Assembly: GCF_002835805.1 (NCBI RefSeq)
Contig: NZ_PISE01000008.1
Coordinates: 62,001-126,000, forward strand
Source of the DNA: Niallia nealsonii
GTDB taxonomy: Bacteria > Bacillota > Bacilli > Bacillales > Cytobacillaceae
Reading direction: 5' to 3'
DNA length: 64,000 bases
Shown: piece after piece, positions 1-8,554 of the stretch
Numbering within the stretch: the stretch's first letter is position 1
How the letters are laid out: each line of letters starts with the position of its first letter
The notes under the pieces: generated by a model
What the model saw: only the letters and a program-made list of their open reading frames with translations
What the model was told of the DNA's origin: nothing
Database searches by the model: none
Made by a program: the position numbers and the translations under genes

Positions 1-2
1 AT

Positions 3-1004
3 ACAAAAGCAGAAAGATTAGATACCGTGAAAAAAGAAGCAGCATCAGCCGTGAGGAAATATGCTGCAAAAATGCCTGTAGACACTTTATATGGATATTA
101 TCAACAATTATTTGCAAGTAAAGAGGAATTTAAAAAATATGCAGGCGATTTTCTTTCTGAAGAGGAACTAGACTTTATGGTGGATTTTCAAGCAACTCTT
201 CTTCAAGAGAAAAAAGTGGAAATTGAAGATTTTGGAGCACTTTTTTATTTACAGTACAAAATATTTGGCATTGATAAAAAATATAGAGCAAAAAATGTAG
301 TAATAGATGAAGTGCAAGATTATAGTGACTTCCAGCTGTATGCTCTAAAAGCTGGACTAGAAACGGACATGTTTACACTTGTTGGAGATTTAGCGCAAGG
401 TATTCATTCTTATCGTGGATTAAAAAACTGGGAAACTTTAAAGAACACCGTTTTCCCCCGTGCAAATTATATGACATTGCAGAAAAGCTATCGAACAACC
501 ATTGAAATTATGCAGATGGCAAATGATGTATTAGCTTTGCTTGATGAAGACCTTCCAAAAGTAAAACCGGTTGTCCGCCACGGAGAAAAGCCAATTTTTT
601 ATTCTTTTCAAAGTCAAAAGGATTTAGCGGAGAAGGTAGATGCTAGAATACAAACTGTTCAAAAAGAAGGATATCATTCTATTGCAGTTATTGGAAAAAC
701 AGAGGAAGAATGTAAAAAAATATACAAGCATTTAAAAAAAAGCAAAAACTATGAAGTCCAGCTGCTTCGAGAAAACGAAGGGTTAAAAAAAGGTCATGTG
801 ATAATTGTTCCAAGTTATTTATCAAAAGGATTAGAATTTGATGCTGTTGTGATTTTTTCTCTTGATGAGTATTTTCGTTTGGAGGAAATAGAAATAAAGC
901 TTCTTTATGTAGCAATGACAAGACCAATGCATAAACTTTATCTTTTTGCCAAACACAAAAAAGATTTATTGCTAGATTATGTGAATAAAGTTAATTATGA
1001 TTAG
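3..1004 (+). CDS. helD: HelD-type UvrD/Rep superfamily 1 helicase, C-terminal part (cut by window edge)
   Basis: The reading frame is open from the first bases of the window, so this is the 3' part of a gene whose start lies upstream; the apparent GTG start at 27 is internal. The motifs of a superfamily 1A helicase appear in order: Walker B/motif II VVIDEVQD, motif III VGDLAQG, motif IV QKSYRTT, motif V SKGLEFDAVVIF and motif VI LLYVAMTRP. The unusual EVQD box and the spacing fit the HelD group better than PcrA or UvrD. HelD proteins of Firmicutes bind RNA polymerase and recycle stalled complexes. The ATP-binding Walker A and N-terminal arm should lie upstream. The superfamily is certain; the HelD assignment is inferred from the C-terminal half only. 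Confidence 0.75.
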   Translation, partial: TKAERLDTVKKEAASAVRKYAAKMPVDTLYGYYQQLFASKEEFKKYAGDFLSEEELDFMVDFQATLLQEKKVEIEDFGALFYLQYKIFGIDKKYRAKNVVIDEVQDYSDFQLYALKAGLETDMFTLVGDLAQGIHSYRGLKNWETLKNTVFPRANYMTLQKSYRTTIEIMQMANDVLALLDEDLPKVKPVVRHGEKPIFYSFQSQKDLAEKVDARIQTVQKEGYHSIAVIGKTEEECKKIYKHLKKSKNYEVQLLRENEGLKKGHVIIVPSYLSKGLEFDAVVIFSLDEYFRLEEIEIKLLYVAMTRPMHKLYLFAKHKKDLLLDYVNKVNYD

Positions 1005-1039
1005 CAATAAATAGGCAGCGAATCAAAGTTATTAAAGGA

Positions 1040-1175
1040 CAGAAGCAACAGATAAAAGCGGAGGTGCATGCAGTAGCAGGAATATTAAACGACTGATGTT
1101 TTGCTGCATCAGAATCAACTGGCACTGTTTGTTTTGTGACGGAGAAGCTAAGCATGCCTTGAGTTGATTCATGTT
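1040..1175. other. Structured non-coding stretch with nested inverted repeats
   Basis: No open frame of note crosses this part of the 470-bp gap before argG. It holds a 9-bp perfect inverted repeat (GAATCAACT at 1112-1120 against AGTTGATTC at 1162-1170) and a 6-bp hairpin CTGATG/CATCAG at 1093-1112. A terminator follows about 40 bp later. It could be a small RNA, an extended 3' UTR of the helicase gene or a decayed repeat element. No known riboswitch consensus was recognised. Confidence 0.35.
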
Positions 1176-1214
1176 ATTAGAGAATTACATAAATGATGTA
1201 TAAATTATTGCATA

Positions 1215-1246
1215 AAGAGAGAGGGGGAATTCTCCTCTCTTTTTCT
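1215..1246 (+). terminator. Rho-independent terminator
   Basis: An AGAGAGG-rich arm pairs with CTCCTCTCT and is followed by a T-run. It would end transcription from the helicase gene or from the structured stretch at 1040-1175. Confidence 0.7.
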
Positions 1247-1375
1247 ATGAGTACAAAAAAAGGAAATCTTCTCTTATTTGAATAGAGGGATATATATCCG
1301 TATCTAACGGTACAGTGCTAAAATACTGTAATTCTCATAAATATATATTTTTTTTTATATTTTTATAAATTACTA

Positions 1376-1404
1376 TTGAATTTCCCAGGAAAAGTTGTTA
1401 AAGT
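1376..1404 (+). promoter_or_regulatory. Candidate SigA promoter of argGH
   Basis: TTGAAT at 1376-1381 and TAAAGT at 1399-1404 are separated by 17 bp. The predicted transcript start near 1411 would place the two ARG boxes just downstream of it, a repressing position. The -10 box is imperfect. Confidence 0.4.
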
Positions 1405-1417
1405 GTTTAATATAGTT

Positions 1418-1455
1418 TTTGAATAAAAATATAAATTAATGAATATTTATTCGTA
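1418..1455. promoter_or_regulatory. Tandem ARG boxes (ArgR/AhrC operator)
   Basis: The box at 1438-1455 has TGAAT, four A/T bases, then ATTCG, one base from the TGAAT-N4-ATTCA consensus. The box at 1418-1435 has a perfect TGAAT-AAAA left half and a weaker right half ATATA. Only 2 bp separate the two 18-bp boxes, the spacing at which a hexameric arginine repressor binds paired boxes. No argR gene lies in this window. Confidence 0.75.
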
Positions 1456-1474
1456 TATATAGGAGGAACACAAA

Positions 1475-2683
1475 ATGGCAAATCCGAAAGTAGTTTTAGC
1501 ATATTCAGGCGGTTTAGATACATCTGTAGCAATTAAATGGATTCAGGATCAAGGGTACGATGTTGTAGCATGCTGCCTTGATGTTGGCGAGGGGAAAGAT
1601 TTAAACTTTATTCAACAAAAAGCATTAACTGTTGGTGCAGTGCAATCATATGTAATTGATGCAAAAGAGGAATTTGCACAAGATTTTGCGTTGGTTTCTT
1701 TACAAGCACATACCATGTATGAAGGGAAATATCCACTTGTATCTGCATTGTCAAGACCATTAATTGCAAAAAAATTAGTAGAAGTAGCGGAGAAAGAAAA
1801 TGCAGTAGCAGTTGCACATGGATGTACGGGAAAAGGAAATGACCAAGTGCGCTTCGAAGTATCGATTCAAAGCTTAAATCCAAATCTGCAAGTATTAGCG
1901 CCAGTTCGTGAGTGGGGCTGGAGCCGTGAAGAAGAAATTGAGTATGCAAAAGAAAAAAATATTCCAATTCCAATTAACTTAGACAGCCCATTTTCGATTG
2001 ATCAAAACCTTTGGGGACGTGCAAATGAATGTGGAATTTTAGAAGATCCTTGGGCGGCACCACCAGAAGAGGCATATGAATTAACTTCTAGCTTGGAAAA
2101 TGCGCCAGATACAGCAGATGTTATTGAAATTGAGTTTAAAGAAGGTGTGCCAGTAAGCATTGATGGTATCTCTTATAAATTATCTGATTTAATTTTAGAG
2201 CTGAATAAGTTAGCTGGCAAACATGGAGTTGGAAGAATTGACCATGTAGAAAATCGTCTAGTCGGCATTAAATCACGTGAGGTTTATGAATGCCCAGCTG
2301 CTTTAACATTAATTAAAGCACATAAAGAATTAGAAGATATCACGTTAGTAAAAGAAGTGGCTCATTTTAAACCAGTTATTGAGAAAAAACTGACAGAAGT
2401 AATTTATGAAGGACTTTGGTTCTCTCCTATTACAAAAGCATTGCAAGCATTTTTGAAAGAAACGCAAAAAAATGTAACAGGAACAGTACGTGTAAAATTA
2501 TTTAAAGGGCATTCTATTATTGAAGGAAGAAAATCTCCACATTCACTTTATGATGAAAAATTGGCAACTTATACTTCTGATGATGAATTTGATCATACAG
2601 CTGCTGTTGGATTTATTAAATTATGGGGCTTGCCAACAAAAGTACAAAGCATCGTGGAAAATAACAAGAAGGTGACAGTGTGA
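1475..2683 (+). CDS. argG: Argininosuccinate synthase
   Basis: ArgG condenses citrulline and aspartate, with ATP cleaved to AMP and PPi, to give argininosuccinate, the penultimate step of arginine synthesis in the cytoplasm. The 402-residue product has the expected family length. The N-type ATP pyrophosphatase P-loop SGGLDTS lies at residues 11-17, and conserved [13 protein letters not shown] near 116 and [12 protein letters not shown] near 170 belong to the citrulline/aspartate site. The ATG is preceded by AGGAGG at 1461-1466. The gene overlaps argH by 4 bases, so the pair is translationally coupled. Regulation by arginine through the upstream ARG boxes is expected. Confidence 0.98.
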   Translation: MANPKVVLAYSGGLDTSVAIKWIQDQGYDVVACCLDVGEGKDLNFIQQKALTVGAVQSYVIDAKEEFAQDFALVSLQAHTMYEGKYPLVSALSRPLIAKKLVEVAEKENAVAVAHGCTGKGNDQVRFEVSIQSLNPNLQVLAPVREWGWSREEEIEYAKEKNIPIPINLDSPFSIDQNLWGRANECGILEDPWAAPPEEAYELTSSLENAPDTADVIEIEFKEGVPVSIDGISYKLSDLILELNKLAGKHGVGRIDHVENRLVGIKSREVYECPAALTLIKAHKELEDITLVKEVAHFKPVIEKKLTEVIYEGLWFSPITKALQAFLKETQKNVTGTVRVKLFKGHSIIEGRKSPHSLYDEKLATYTSDDEFDHTAAVGFIKLWGLPTKVQSIVENNKKVTV

Positions 2684-4074
2684 AAAAATTGTGGGGTGGC
2701 AGATTTACAAAGTCTGCAGAGGAATGGGTAGATGAATTTGGCGCTTCCATTTCTTTTGATCAAGAGTTAGTGCTAGAAGATATTGAAGGAAGCATTGCCC
2801 ATGTGACAATGCTTTCTCAAACAGGCATTTTAACAAATGAGGAAGCGGAAAAAATTAAAAATGGCTTATTTAGCCTAAAAGAAAAAGCAGAAAAAGAAGA
2901 GCTTGCTTTTTCGATAAAATTAGAAGACATCCATTTAAATCTAGAAAGTCAATTAACAGATTTAATTGGTCCTGTTGGCGGAAAACTCCATACGGGCAGA
3001 AGCAGAAACGATCAAGTGGCAACAGATATGCATCTGTATTTGCGTAAAGAAGTTAAGAATATTATCTCTTATGTAGAAGAACTTCAAGATGCTTTACTTG
3101 CAAAGGCAAATGAGCATATCGAAACGATTATGCCTGGATATACTCATCTGCAAAGAGCGCAGCCTATTTCTTTTGCCCATCATCTTATGGCTTATTTTTG
3201 GATGTTTGAAAGAGATAAGGCAAGACTTGCGGAAAACTTAAATAGAATTAATGTTTCTCCATTAGGCGCTGGTGCGTTAGCTGGAACGACTTTTCCAATT
3301 GACCGAAATTACAGTGCAAGTTTAATGGGATTTGATTCCATTTATGAAAACAGCATGGATGCAGTCAGCGATCGGGATTTTATTTTAGAATTTCTATCAA
3401 CAAGCTCCATTCTCATGATGCATTTGTCTCGTTTCAGTGAAGAAATTATTTTATGGTCTAGTCAAGAATTTAAATTTATTGAACTAGATGATAGCTTCTC
3501 GACTGGAAGCAGTATTATGCCGCAAAAGAAAAATCCAGATATGGCGGAATTAATTCGCGGAAAAACTGGCCGTGTATACGGTAATTTAATGGGTCTTTTA
3601 ACAGTACTAAAGGGACTTCCTCTTGCTTACAATAAAGATATGCAAGAAGATAAAGAAGGCATGTTTGATACAGTAAAAACGGTAGCTGGATCTTTGAAGA
3701 TATTTGCAGGAATGATTCAAACAATGAAAGTAAACACAAATGTAATGGAGCAATCAACAAAAAATGATTTCTCTAATGCTACAGAATTGGCAGACTATTT
3801 ATCAGATAAAGGCATGCCATTTAGGGAAGCTCATGAAGTAGTTGGGAAACTTGTGTTATATTGTGTGAATAAGAGCTGTTTCTTAAGTGATTTATCTTTA
3901 GGTGAATTTAAAGATGCAAGCAGTTTGTTTGAAGAAGACATTTATCATGTGCTAAACCCTGTAACTGCTGTACAGCGCAGAAACAGCGCCGGCGGTACAG
4001 GTTTTGAACAAATTAAAAAAGCAATTGCAAAAGCAAAAGCTTGTATGAATAAAGAGGGACAAGCAATAAAGTGA
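2680..4074 (+). CDS. argH: Argininosuccinate lyase
   Basis: ArgH splits argininosuccinate into arginine and fumarate. The 464-residue protein carries the fumarase/aspartase superfamily signature [12 protein letters not shown] near residue 280 and the [13 protein letters not shown] substrate-binding segment near 104. The start is GTG, overlapping the argG stop in GTGTGA, with AAGGTG upstream as ribosome binding site. The TGA stop lies inside the sequence AATAAAGTGAAAC, which is one end of repeat family A, so the repeat begins in the last codons of the gene. A bidirectional terminator follows about 50 bp later. Confidence 0.97.
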   Translation: MKKLWGGRFTKSAEEWVDEFGASISFDQELVLEDIEGSIAHVTMLSQTGILTNEEAEKIKNGLFSLKEKAEKEELAFSIKLEDIHLNLESQLTDLIGPVGGKLHTGRSRNDQVATDMHLYLRKEVKNIISYVEELQDALLAKANEHIETIMPGYTHLQRAQPISFAHHLMAYFWMFERDKARLAENLNRINVSPLGAGALAGTTFPIDRNYSASLMGFDSIYENSMDAVSDRDFILEFLSTSSILMMHLSRFSEEIILWSSQEFKFIELDDSFSTGSSIMPQKKNPDMAELIRGKTGRVYGNLMGLLTVLKGLPLAYNKDMQEDKEGMFDTVKTVAGSLKIFAGMIQTMKVNTNVMEQSTKNDFSNATELADYLSDKGMPFREAHEVVGKLVLYCVNKSCFLSDLSLGEFKDASSLFEEDIYHVLNPVTAVQRRNSAGGTGFEQIKKAIAKAKACMNKEGQAIK

Positions 4075-4115
4075 AACTGCAATCAGTGAATTTACGTTCC
4101 GTTAATGCCGAATAA
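4063..4115 (+). repeat. Dispersed repeat family A, short copy A1
   Basis: The left end AATAAAGTGAAACT and CAATCAGTG, and the right end CCGTTAATGC, match both ends of the longer family A copies, but the middle is deleted. The copy begins within the last codons of argH. Orientation is the same as the copies at 10944 and 44811. Confidence 0.6.
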
Positions 4116-4125
4116 AATAGACAGT

Positions 4126-4162
4126 AAAAAGGTATCGAAAACCTTATTCGATACCTTTTTTC
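4126..4162. terminator. Bidirectional rho-independent terminator
   Basis: AAAAAGGTATCGAA pairs with TTCGATACCTTTTTT. T-runs occur on both strands, so it serves argH from the left and the stress protein gene from the right. Confidence 0.9.
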
Positions 4163-4166
4163 ATTT

Positions 4167-4610
4167 TTAATTATTTAATCGTGCGATAAGTACATCACAT
4201 GGGGCATGGCGGGTAATTCCTTCGGAGACGCTTCCGATAAAAAATCGTTCAACTGCATTTAATCCCGTTGCGCCACAAACAATTAAGTCTGCATTATATC
4301 TTTTAGCAAGATCTTTTGGAATTAATAATATTGGCGAACCAAATTCAAGCGTCTTTTTGACATGTGCTACTCCTGATGCTTTAGCTGTATTTACATATTT
4401 ATCTATTAAATTATTGGTGAATTCATCTGATTTAATGGCAATGGATTGGTCATATGCTGCAACGGTGGCAAATGAACGAGTATCAATAACATGTGCAATA
4501 ATAAGTGTTCCATTCGACTATTTTGCCAACAAAATCGCTTTTTTGAATGCACAATCCCCTTCCTCTGAACCGTCTACAGCAACAATAATGTTTTGATATT
4601 GTGTGGACAT
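4167..4610 (-). pseudogene. Universal stress protein (UspA family) interrupted by an in-frame amber codon
   Basis: Reading the minus strand from ATG at 4610 gives MSTQYQNIIVAVDGSEEG, a typical UspA start. The frame then meets TAG at 4520-4518 (codon 31, between LLAK and SNGTLIIAHV) and stays open to TAA at 4167. The second part has AHVIDTRSF, VKKTLEFGSP and the nucleotide-binding signature VCGATGLNAVERFFIGSVSE, so every conserved block is present in one frame over about 147 codons. A good ribosome binding site AAAGGGAG precedes the ATG. No ATG follows closely after the TAG. This is either a recent single-base inactivation or a sequence error. No long open frame shows it because of the stop. 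Confidence 0.85.
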
Positions 4611-4719
4611 TTTTTAACGACTCCCTTTAAGTGCTTTTTATTCTATACCTAAATTGCATAACTTGGACACGTAAATGAGACAATATAAAGGACTTTTAGA
4701 AAGAAGGGAATGGCTGTAG

Positions 4720-4857
4720 ATGAACGAAAAAGACAAATTTACTTGCACATATGATGAAAGTGGTGCAGACGCTGTGACAGCACAGGTAATGGATGCTTAT
4801 AATGATGGGGCGATTGATCAGTTTATCCAAGAAAAAGCGCAAGAAAAAGTAGAATAA
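4720..4857 (+). CDS. Small acidic protein of 45 residues, function unknown
   Basis: The frame encodes MNEKDKFTCTYDESGADAV and ends in QEKAQEKVE. AAGAAGGG lies about 11 bases before the ATG, and a strong terminator begins at the stop codon, so it looks like a complete single-gene unit. The product is hydrophilic and acidic with a likely amphipathic helix (VMDAYNDGAIDQFIQEKA), one cysteine, and no signal peptide or membrane segment. I do not recognise the family. It sits divergently from the stress protein gene and convergently with the M24 peptidase gene. Confidence 0.65.
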   Translation: MNEKDKFTCTYDESGADAVTAQVMDAYNDGAIDQFIQEKAQEKVE

Positions 4858-4909
4858 AAAAGGACGGAAATCGCCTCTTATTTATAAAGAGCGATTTCTG
4901 TCCTTTTTA
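4857..4909. terminator. Bidirectional rho-independent terminator
   Basis: AAAAAAGGACGGAAATCGC pairs with GCGATTTCTGTCCTTTTT around a 16-base loop. T-runs on both strands allow it to end the 45-codon gene and the convergent peptidase gene. Confidence 0.92.
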
Positions 4910-4989
4910 CATTTCCTTACCAGGTTCTTAATCTTACAGGAGCAAAGGGAATAATTTTAGATTTGTTATAAAAATCTAGTGATAAAAAC

Positions 4990-6090
4990 TTATTTAATAA
5001 TTTGCAGTTCTTTCGGGAATTTTGTTAGTATCTCTACTCCATTTTTTGTGACATATACATCATCTTCTATTCGTACCCCTGCAATATTTGGGACATAAAT
5101 TCCTGGTTCGATTGTATAAACCATGCCCTCTTTAAGAAGAAGGGAGTTTGTTTCTGTTAAGGATGGAAATTCATGTACACTAATGCCTAAACCATGGCCT
5201 AAGCGATGTGGAAAATAATCGCCATATCCTGCTTCAGAAATGATATTTCTTGCAGCAAGATCAATGACGGAACAAGCTACACCAGGCTTTGATGCATCAA
5301 TGGCCGCAAGTTGCGCTTTTAACACCGTATCATAAATTTGTTTCTGTTCTTCATTAATGTCGCCAAATGCAACGGTTCTTGTTATATCCGAGCAGTAGCC
5401 ATCTACGACCACTCCTAAATCAAAAAGAACTAAATCTCCTTTTTGAATTGGTGTATCTCCAGGAGTTCCATGTGGAGAAGCGCCATTTTTGCCTGTTAGT
5501 ACCATAGTAGAAAAGGACATTTGGGCAATTCCTTGTTTCTTTAATTCATATTCAATTGCGGCTAAAACCTGCATTTCTGTTTTTCCTTCTGCTAGTTCAC
5601 TGCATCCTATTTCGATTGCATAGTCAGCCCATTTACATGCTTCTTTTATAATAGTTAATTCTTTTTCTGTTTTTACCATGCGGAGCTGGTTGATTTTTTC
5701 TTCAGCAGAAAGTATCTGTTCGATAGAAGGAAAGGCAGTGTGAATGGATTCCCATCGGTTTACATTTAGATGATCCTTTTCAACGGCAATTTTTTTGACT
5801 GAGGGCAATTTCTCCGCTACTTTTTGTTGGATGTTTTCCCAAGGATTTTCGATATCGCTATATCCAATAATATCAAACTTCCATCCAGCGTTTACCGCAT
5901 CATTTTTTTCCATGCTTGGACAAACTAAAATGGGCTCTTCATTTCTAAATAGTAATAAAGCTAATAATCTTTCATGTGGATCACTGTAAAAGTTGCTGAA
6001 ATAAAAAACATTATCTGTTGAAGTTAAAAAAGTAAAATCAATATTTTGCTCAGTCATCCAGTTGGATATTTCTTTAAATTGTTGTTCCAT
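4990..6090 (-). CDS. M24B family aminopeptidase / Xaa-Pro dipeptidase
   Basis: The product resembles the PepQ/YkvY group, cytoplasmic metallopeptidases that release residues next to proline. The N-terminal creatinase-like domain spans about residues 1-130 and the pita-bread catalytic domain follows. Metal ligands are visible in order: the Asp residues in DLGVVVDGYCSDITRT, His in HRLGHGLG, Glu in EPGIYV and Glu in RIEDDVYV. The start was set at ATG 6090 because GGGAGG lies 7 bases upstream; the longer frame to 6165 lacks a ribosome binding site. That gives 366 residues, normal for the family. The gene stands alone with the shared terminator at its 3' end. Confidence 0.88.
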   Translation of the reverse strand: MEQQFKEISNWMTEQNIDFTFLTSTDNVFYFSNFYSDPHERLLALLLFRNEEPILVCPSMEKNDAVNAGWKFDIIGYSDIENPWENIQQKVAEKLPSVKKIAVEKDHLNVNRWESIHTAFPSIEQILSAEEKINQLRMVKTEKELTIIKEACKWADYAIEIGCSELAEGKTEMQVLAAIEYELKKQGIAQMSFSTMVLTGKNGASPHGTPGDTPIQKGDLVLFDLGVVVDGYCSDITRTVAFGDINEEQKQIYDTVLKAQLAAIDASKPGVACSVIDLAARNIISEAGYGDYFPHRLGHGLGISVHEFPSLTETNSLLLKEGMVYTIEPGIYVPNIAGVRIEDDVYVTKNGVEILTKFPKELQIIK

Positions 6091-6473
6091 AAAACAACCT
6101 CCCATATATGTAATACGTTCTAAAGTATTTTGCATGGTATAAGCCACGAGAACAAAATCTGACATGCTATTCTCATTGCTGTAAAAAGTTTTACTAGAAT
6201 ATTTAATTTTAGCTATCTCTATAGATTATCAACATATAATAATCTTGTAAACCTTAGGGGAGGGAAATAATTGAGGGAGTTGATGAACAAAAAATCTCGG
6301 TAATTTAATGGGAAATAAAGGCCAATTTTGTTTATATTCTAAATAGGAATTGCTTAAAGCCTATTTAATGCACAGTAAGACCTTATCTCGAATTTTGAAG
6401 TTTCACTTTATTTGAATACTTATTTTATACTTGTCCGCATATAGATGGAATATAGAAGAAGGGGGGAAGATGA
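6091..6473. other. Divergent intergenic region, 383 bp
   Basis: This separates the peptidase and the 81-codon membrane protein gene, so it must hold promoters for both. The 19 bases at 6395-6413 (TTGAAGTTTCACTTTATTT) match one end of repeat family A, but no second end was found. Nothing else was recognised. Confidence 0.5.
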
Positions 6474-6719
6474 TTGAATAAAAATAGATATTTGTTATGC
6501 TTATTACTATGCGGTGTCCTTCTGTATTATGGTGTGCCAAGGCTTGCTCCCTATCAAGATGGCATGGCCGGGATTTTTTCCATCGCTTGGCTTGCTTTTG
6601 CCTTGATGGTCATAGCTGGAAATTTAACAGCAATACTTTATGCACCAAAAAAGAAAAAATATACAAGCAAAAAAATAGCTTTTTCACCAAAAAAGAAAAA
6701 AATACGATATTTTCAATAA
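6474..6719 (+). CDS. Small membrane protein with lysine-rich tail, function unknown
   Basis: The 81-residue product begins MNKNRYLLCLLLCGVLLYYG. It has two hydrophobic segments (about residues 5-22 and 32-55) and a strongly basic C-terminus with KKKKYTSKK and PKKKKIRYF blocks, so it is predicted to be a two-span inner-membrane protein with a positive cytoplasmic tail. The start is TTG, preceded by GGGGGGAAG; the nearby ATG at 6471 runs straight into a stop. A terminator follows at 6793. It sits where B. subtilis has small membrane proteins beside ytoI, but the sequence does not look like YtpI as I remember it, so no name is given. Confidence 0.75.
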   Translation: MNKNRYLLCLLLCGVLLYYGVPRLAPYQDGMAGIFSIAWLAFALMVIAGNLTAILYAPKKKKYTSKKIAFSPKKKKIRYFQ

Positions 6720-6792
6720 ATCGATATTTTTGGAATATGAATATAGTTAATTTGTTTGAAGGTTGTACAAAATAAAATAGAAGTAATCAACA

Positions 6793-6834
6793 GTGGGGAA
6801 TTAAAATAATTTCTCACTTGTTTTATGTTTTTAT
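6793..6834 (+). terminator. Probable terminator
   Basis: GTGGGGAATT pairs with AATTTCTCAC (two G-U pairs) around a 5-base loop and is followed by a T-rich stretch. Confidence 0.55.
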
Positions 6835-6835
6835 T

Positions 6836-7201
6836 GTGTAAAGAAAATTTCTTTACGTATATATATTTTTATTTAAAAGAAAATAAGTAAAAGAAAGAGA
6901 TCTTTGTTATGAAGGCGTTTTAAAGATTGAATCTATTTTACATAAAATCTATAATAAAAAATAGAATGTGTTTCAGTTTTTAATAAGATATAATAGAAAC
7001 AGATAATCAAGAAAAATAATTATTAGATATAAGGATAATTAAAGCTAACGGGATTTTAAAAAGTGTTTCATTCAATGAATCAATAGGGAATTTTTTCGAT
7101 GTATCGCTATAAATCAAAATTTCACCTCGTAATAATAAGTGGCAAGATTATAAGCTGCTAGAGGTGTTACTTTATTGGAAATAAAAATGAGGGTGGGCGT
7201 T
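6836..7201. other. A+T-rich intergenic region before ytoI
   Basis: No gene, repeat copy or recognisable riboswitch was seen. The ytoI promoter should be here but no clear -35/-10 pair stood out. Confidence 0.4.
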
Positions 7202-8524
7202 TTGGCTACTAAACATGAACAGATTTTAAATTATATTGATGAACTGTCAGTTGGTGAAAAAATTTCTGTAAGACAAATTGCAAAGGCGCTTAGTGTAAGC
7301 GAAGGTACGGCATATCGAGCGATTAAAGATGCAGAAAATAAAGGATATGTCAGTACAATTGAAAGAGTTGGCACCATTCGGATAGAAAGAAAAAAGAAAG
7401 AAAATATTGAAAAATTAACTTATGCAGAAGTAGTAAATATTGTTGATGGACAAGTTCTTGGAGGAAAAGCAGGATTGCATAAAACATTAAATCGATTTGT
7501 TATTGGTGCAATGAAGCTTGATGCGATGATGCGCTATACAGGTGCAGGAAATTTAATGATTATTGGCAATCGTGTCCGCGCGCATGAACATGTACTAAAA
7601 GCAGGAGCGGCTGTGTTAATTACTGGCGGTTTTGATACAGATGAGCATGTAAAACGATTAGCAGATAATCTTCAGCTTCCTATTATTTCTACTAGCTATG
7701 ACACCTTTACAGTAGCTGCCATGATTAATAGAGCCATTTTTGACCAGCTGATAAAAAAAGAGATTGTTCTTGTGGAAGATGTGTTAACCTCATTAGAGAA
7801 TACGATTTTTTTACGGACAACGGATACAGCGGCCGAATGGCATAAATATAATAGAGAAACAATGCATGGAAGATTTCCTGTTGTTGATGTTAATATGAAA
7901 GTGCAAGGCATGATTACATCCAAAGATATTATTGGAAAGCCCCTAGATATTACAATCGATAAAATTATGACAAAGCAGCCAATGACGGTAAGTGGAAAAA
8001 CGAGCGTGGCTTCTTGTTCCCATATGATGGTATGGGAGGGGATAGAAGTATTGCCTGTTGTAGATGAAACAAATCATTTAGAAGGAATCATAAGTAGACA
8101 AGATGTATTAAAAGCATTACAAATGAATCAAAGGCAGCCTCAATCAGGTGAAACTATTGATGATATTGTGACAAATCAGCTTGTATTAACAAAAGGCAAA
8201 GCAAAAGGGGAACCAATTACTTTTACATGTGAAGTAACGCCACAAATGACCAATCACATTGGAACAATATCTTATGGTGTTTTTACTACGATTGTATCAG
8301 AAGCAGCAAATAGAATTTTAAGGGGATTTAAAAAAGGAGACCTAGTTGTTGAAAATATGACCATCTACTTTATAAAACCTGTGCAAATGGACAGCTTGAT
8401 TGAAATAGCTCCCAAAATATTAGAAGTTGGCAGGAAATTTGGAAAAGTGGATGTGGAAGTATTTAATCAAGGTGTTCTTGTAGGCAAAGCAATGATGATG
8501 TGTCAATTAATTGATCGTCATTAA
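7202..8524 (+). CDS. ytoI: CBS-HotDog domain transcription factor YtoI/SpxR family
   Basis: The 440-residue protein has a winged-helix HTH at residues 1-60 (VRQIAKALSVSEGTAYRAI), a DRTGG-like domain (VDGQVLGGKAGLHKT, ITGGFDTD), a pair of CBS domains around 190-310 and a C-terminal HotDog thioesterase-like fold. CBS and HotDog domains usually sense adenine nucleotides or acyl-CoA; in streptococci the homologue SpxR controls spxB. Start chosen at TTG 7202 because B. subtilis YtoI begins ATKHEQI and AGGGTGGG lies just upstream; the longer frame begins at 7175. The gene is 30 bp from nrnA, so the two are probably co-transcribed. Confidence 0.9.
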   Translation: MATKHEQILNYIDELSVGEKISVRQIAKALSVSEGTAYRAIKDAENKGYVSTIERVGTIRIERKKKENIEKLTYAEVVNIVDGQVLGGKAGLHKTLNRFVIGAMKLDAMMRYTGAGNLMIIGNRVRAHEHVLKAGAAVLITGGFDTDEHVKRLADNLQLPIISTSYDTFTVAAMINRAIFDQLIKKEIVLVEDVLTSLENTIFLRTTDTAAEWHKYNRETMHGRFPVVDVNMKVQGMITSKDIIGKPLDITIDKIMTKQPMTVSGKTSVASCSHMMVWEGIEVLPVVDETNHLEGIISRQDVLKALQMNQRQPQSGETIDDIVTNQLVLTKGKAKGEPITFTCEVTPQMTNHIGTISYGVFTTIVSEAANRILRGFKKGDLVVENMTIYFIKPVQMDSLIEIAPKILEVGRKFGKVDVEVFNQGVLVGKAMMMCQLIDRH

Positions 8525-8554
8525 TATAAAATTACTAGAGGATAGGGGAACTGT

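Noticed and set aside
4357-4596. 79-codon plus-strand frame opposite the stress protein gene
   Set aside because: It is the antisense shadow of the interrupted UspA gene, whose conserved motifs are on the minus strand.
6497-6775. 92-codon alternative frame in the small membrane protein gene
   Set aside because: It overlaps the 6474-6719 gene in another frame, has no ribosome binding site, and its cysteine/histidine-rich translation is not protein-like.
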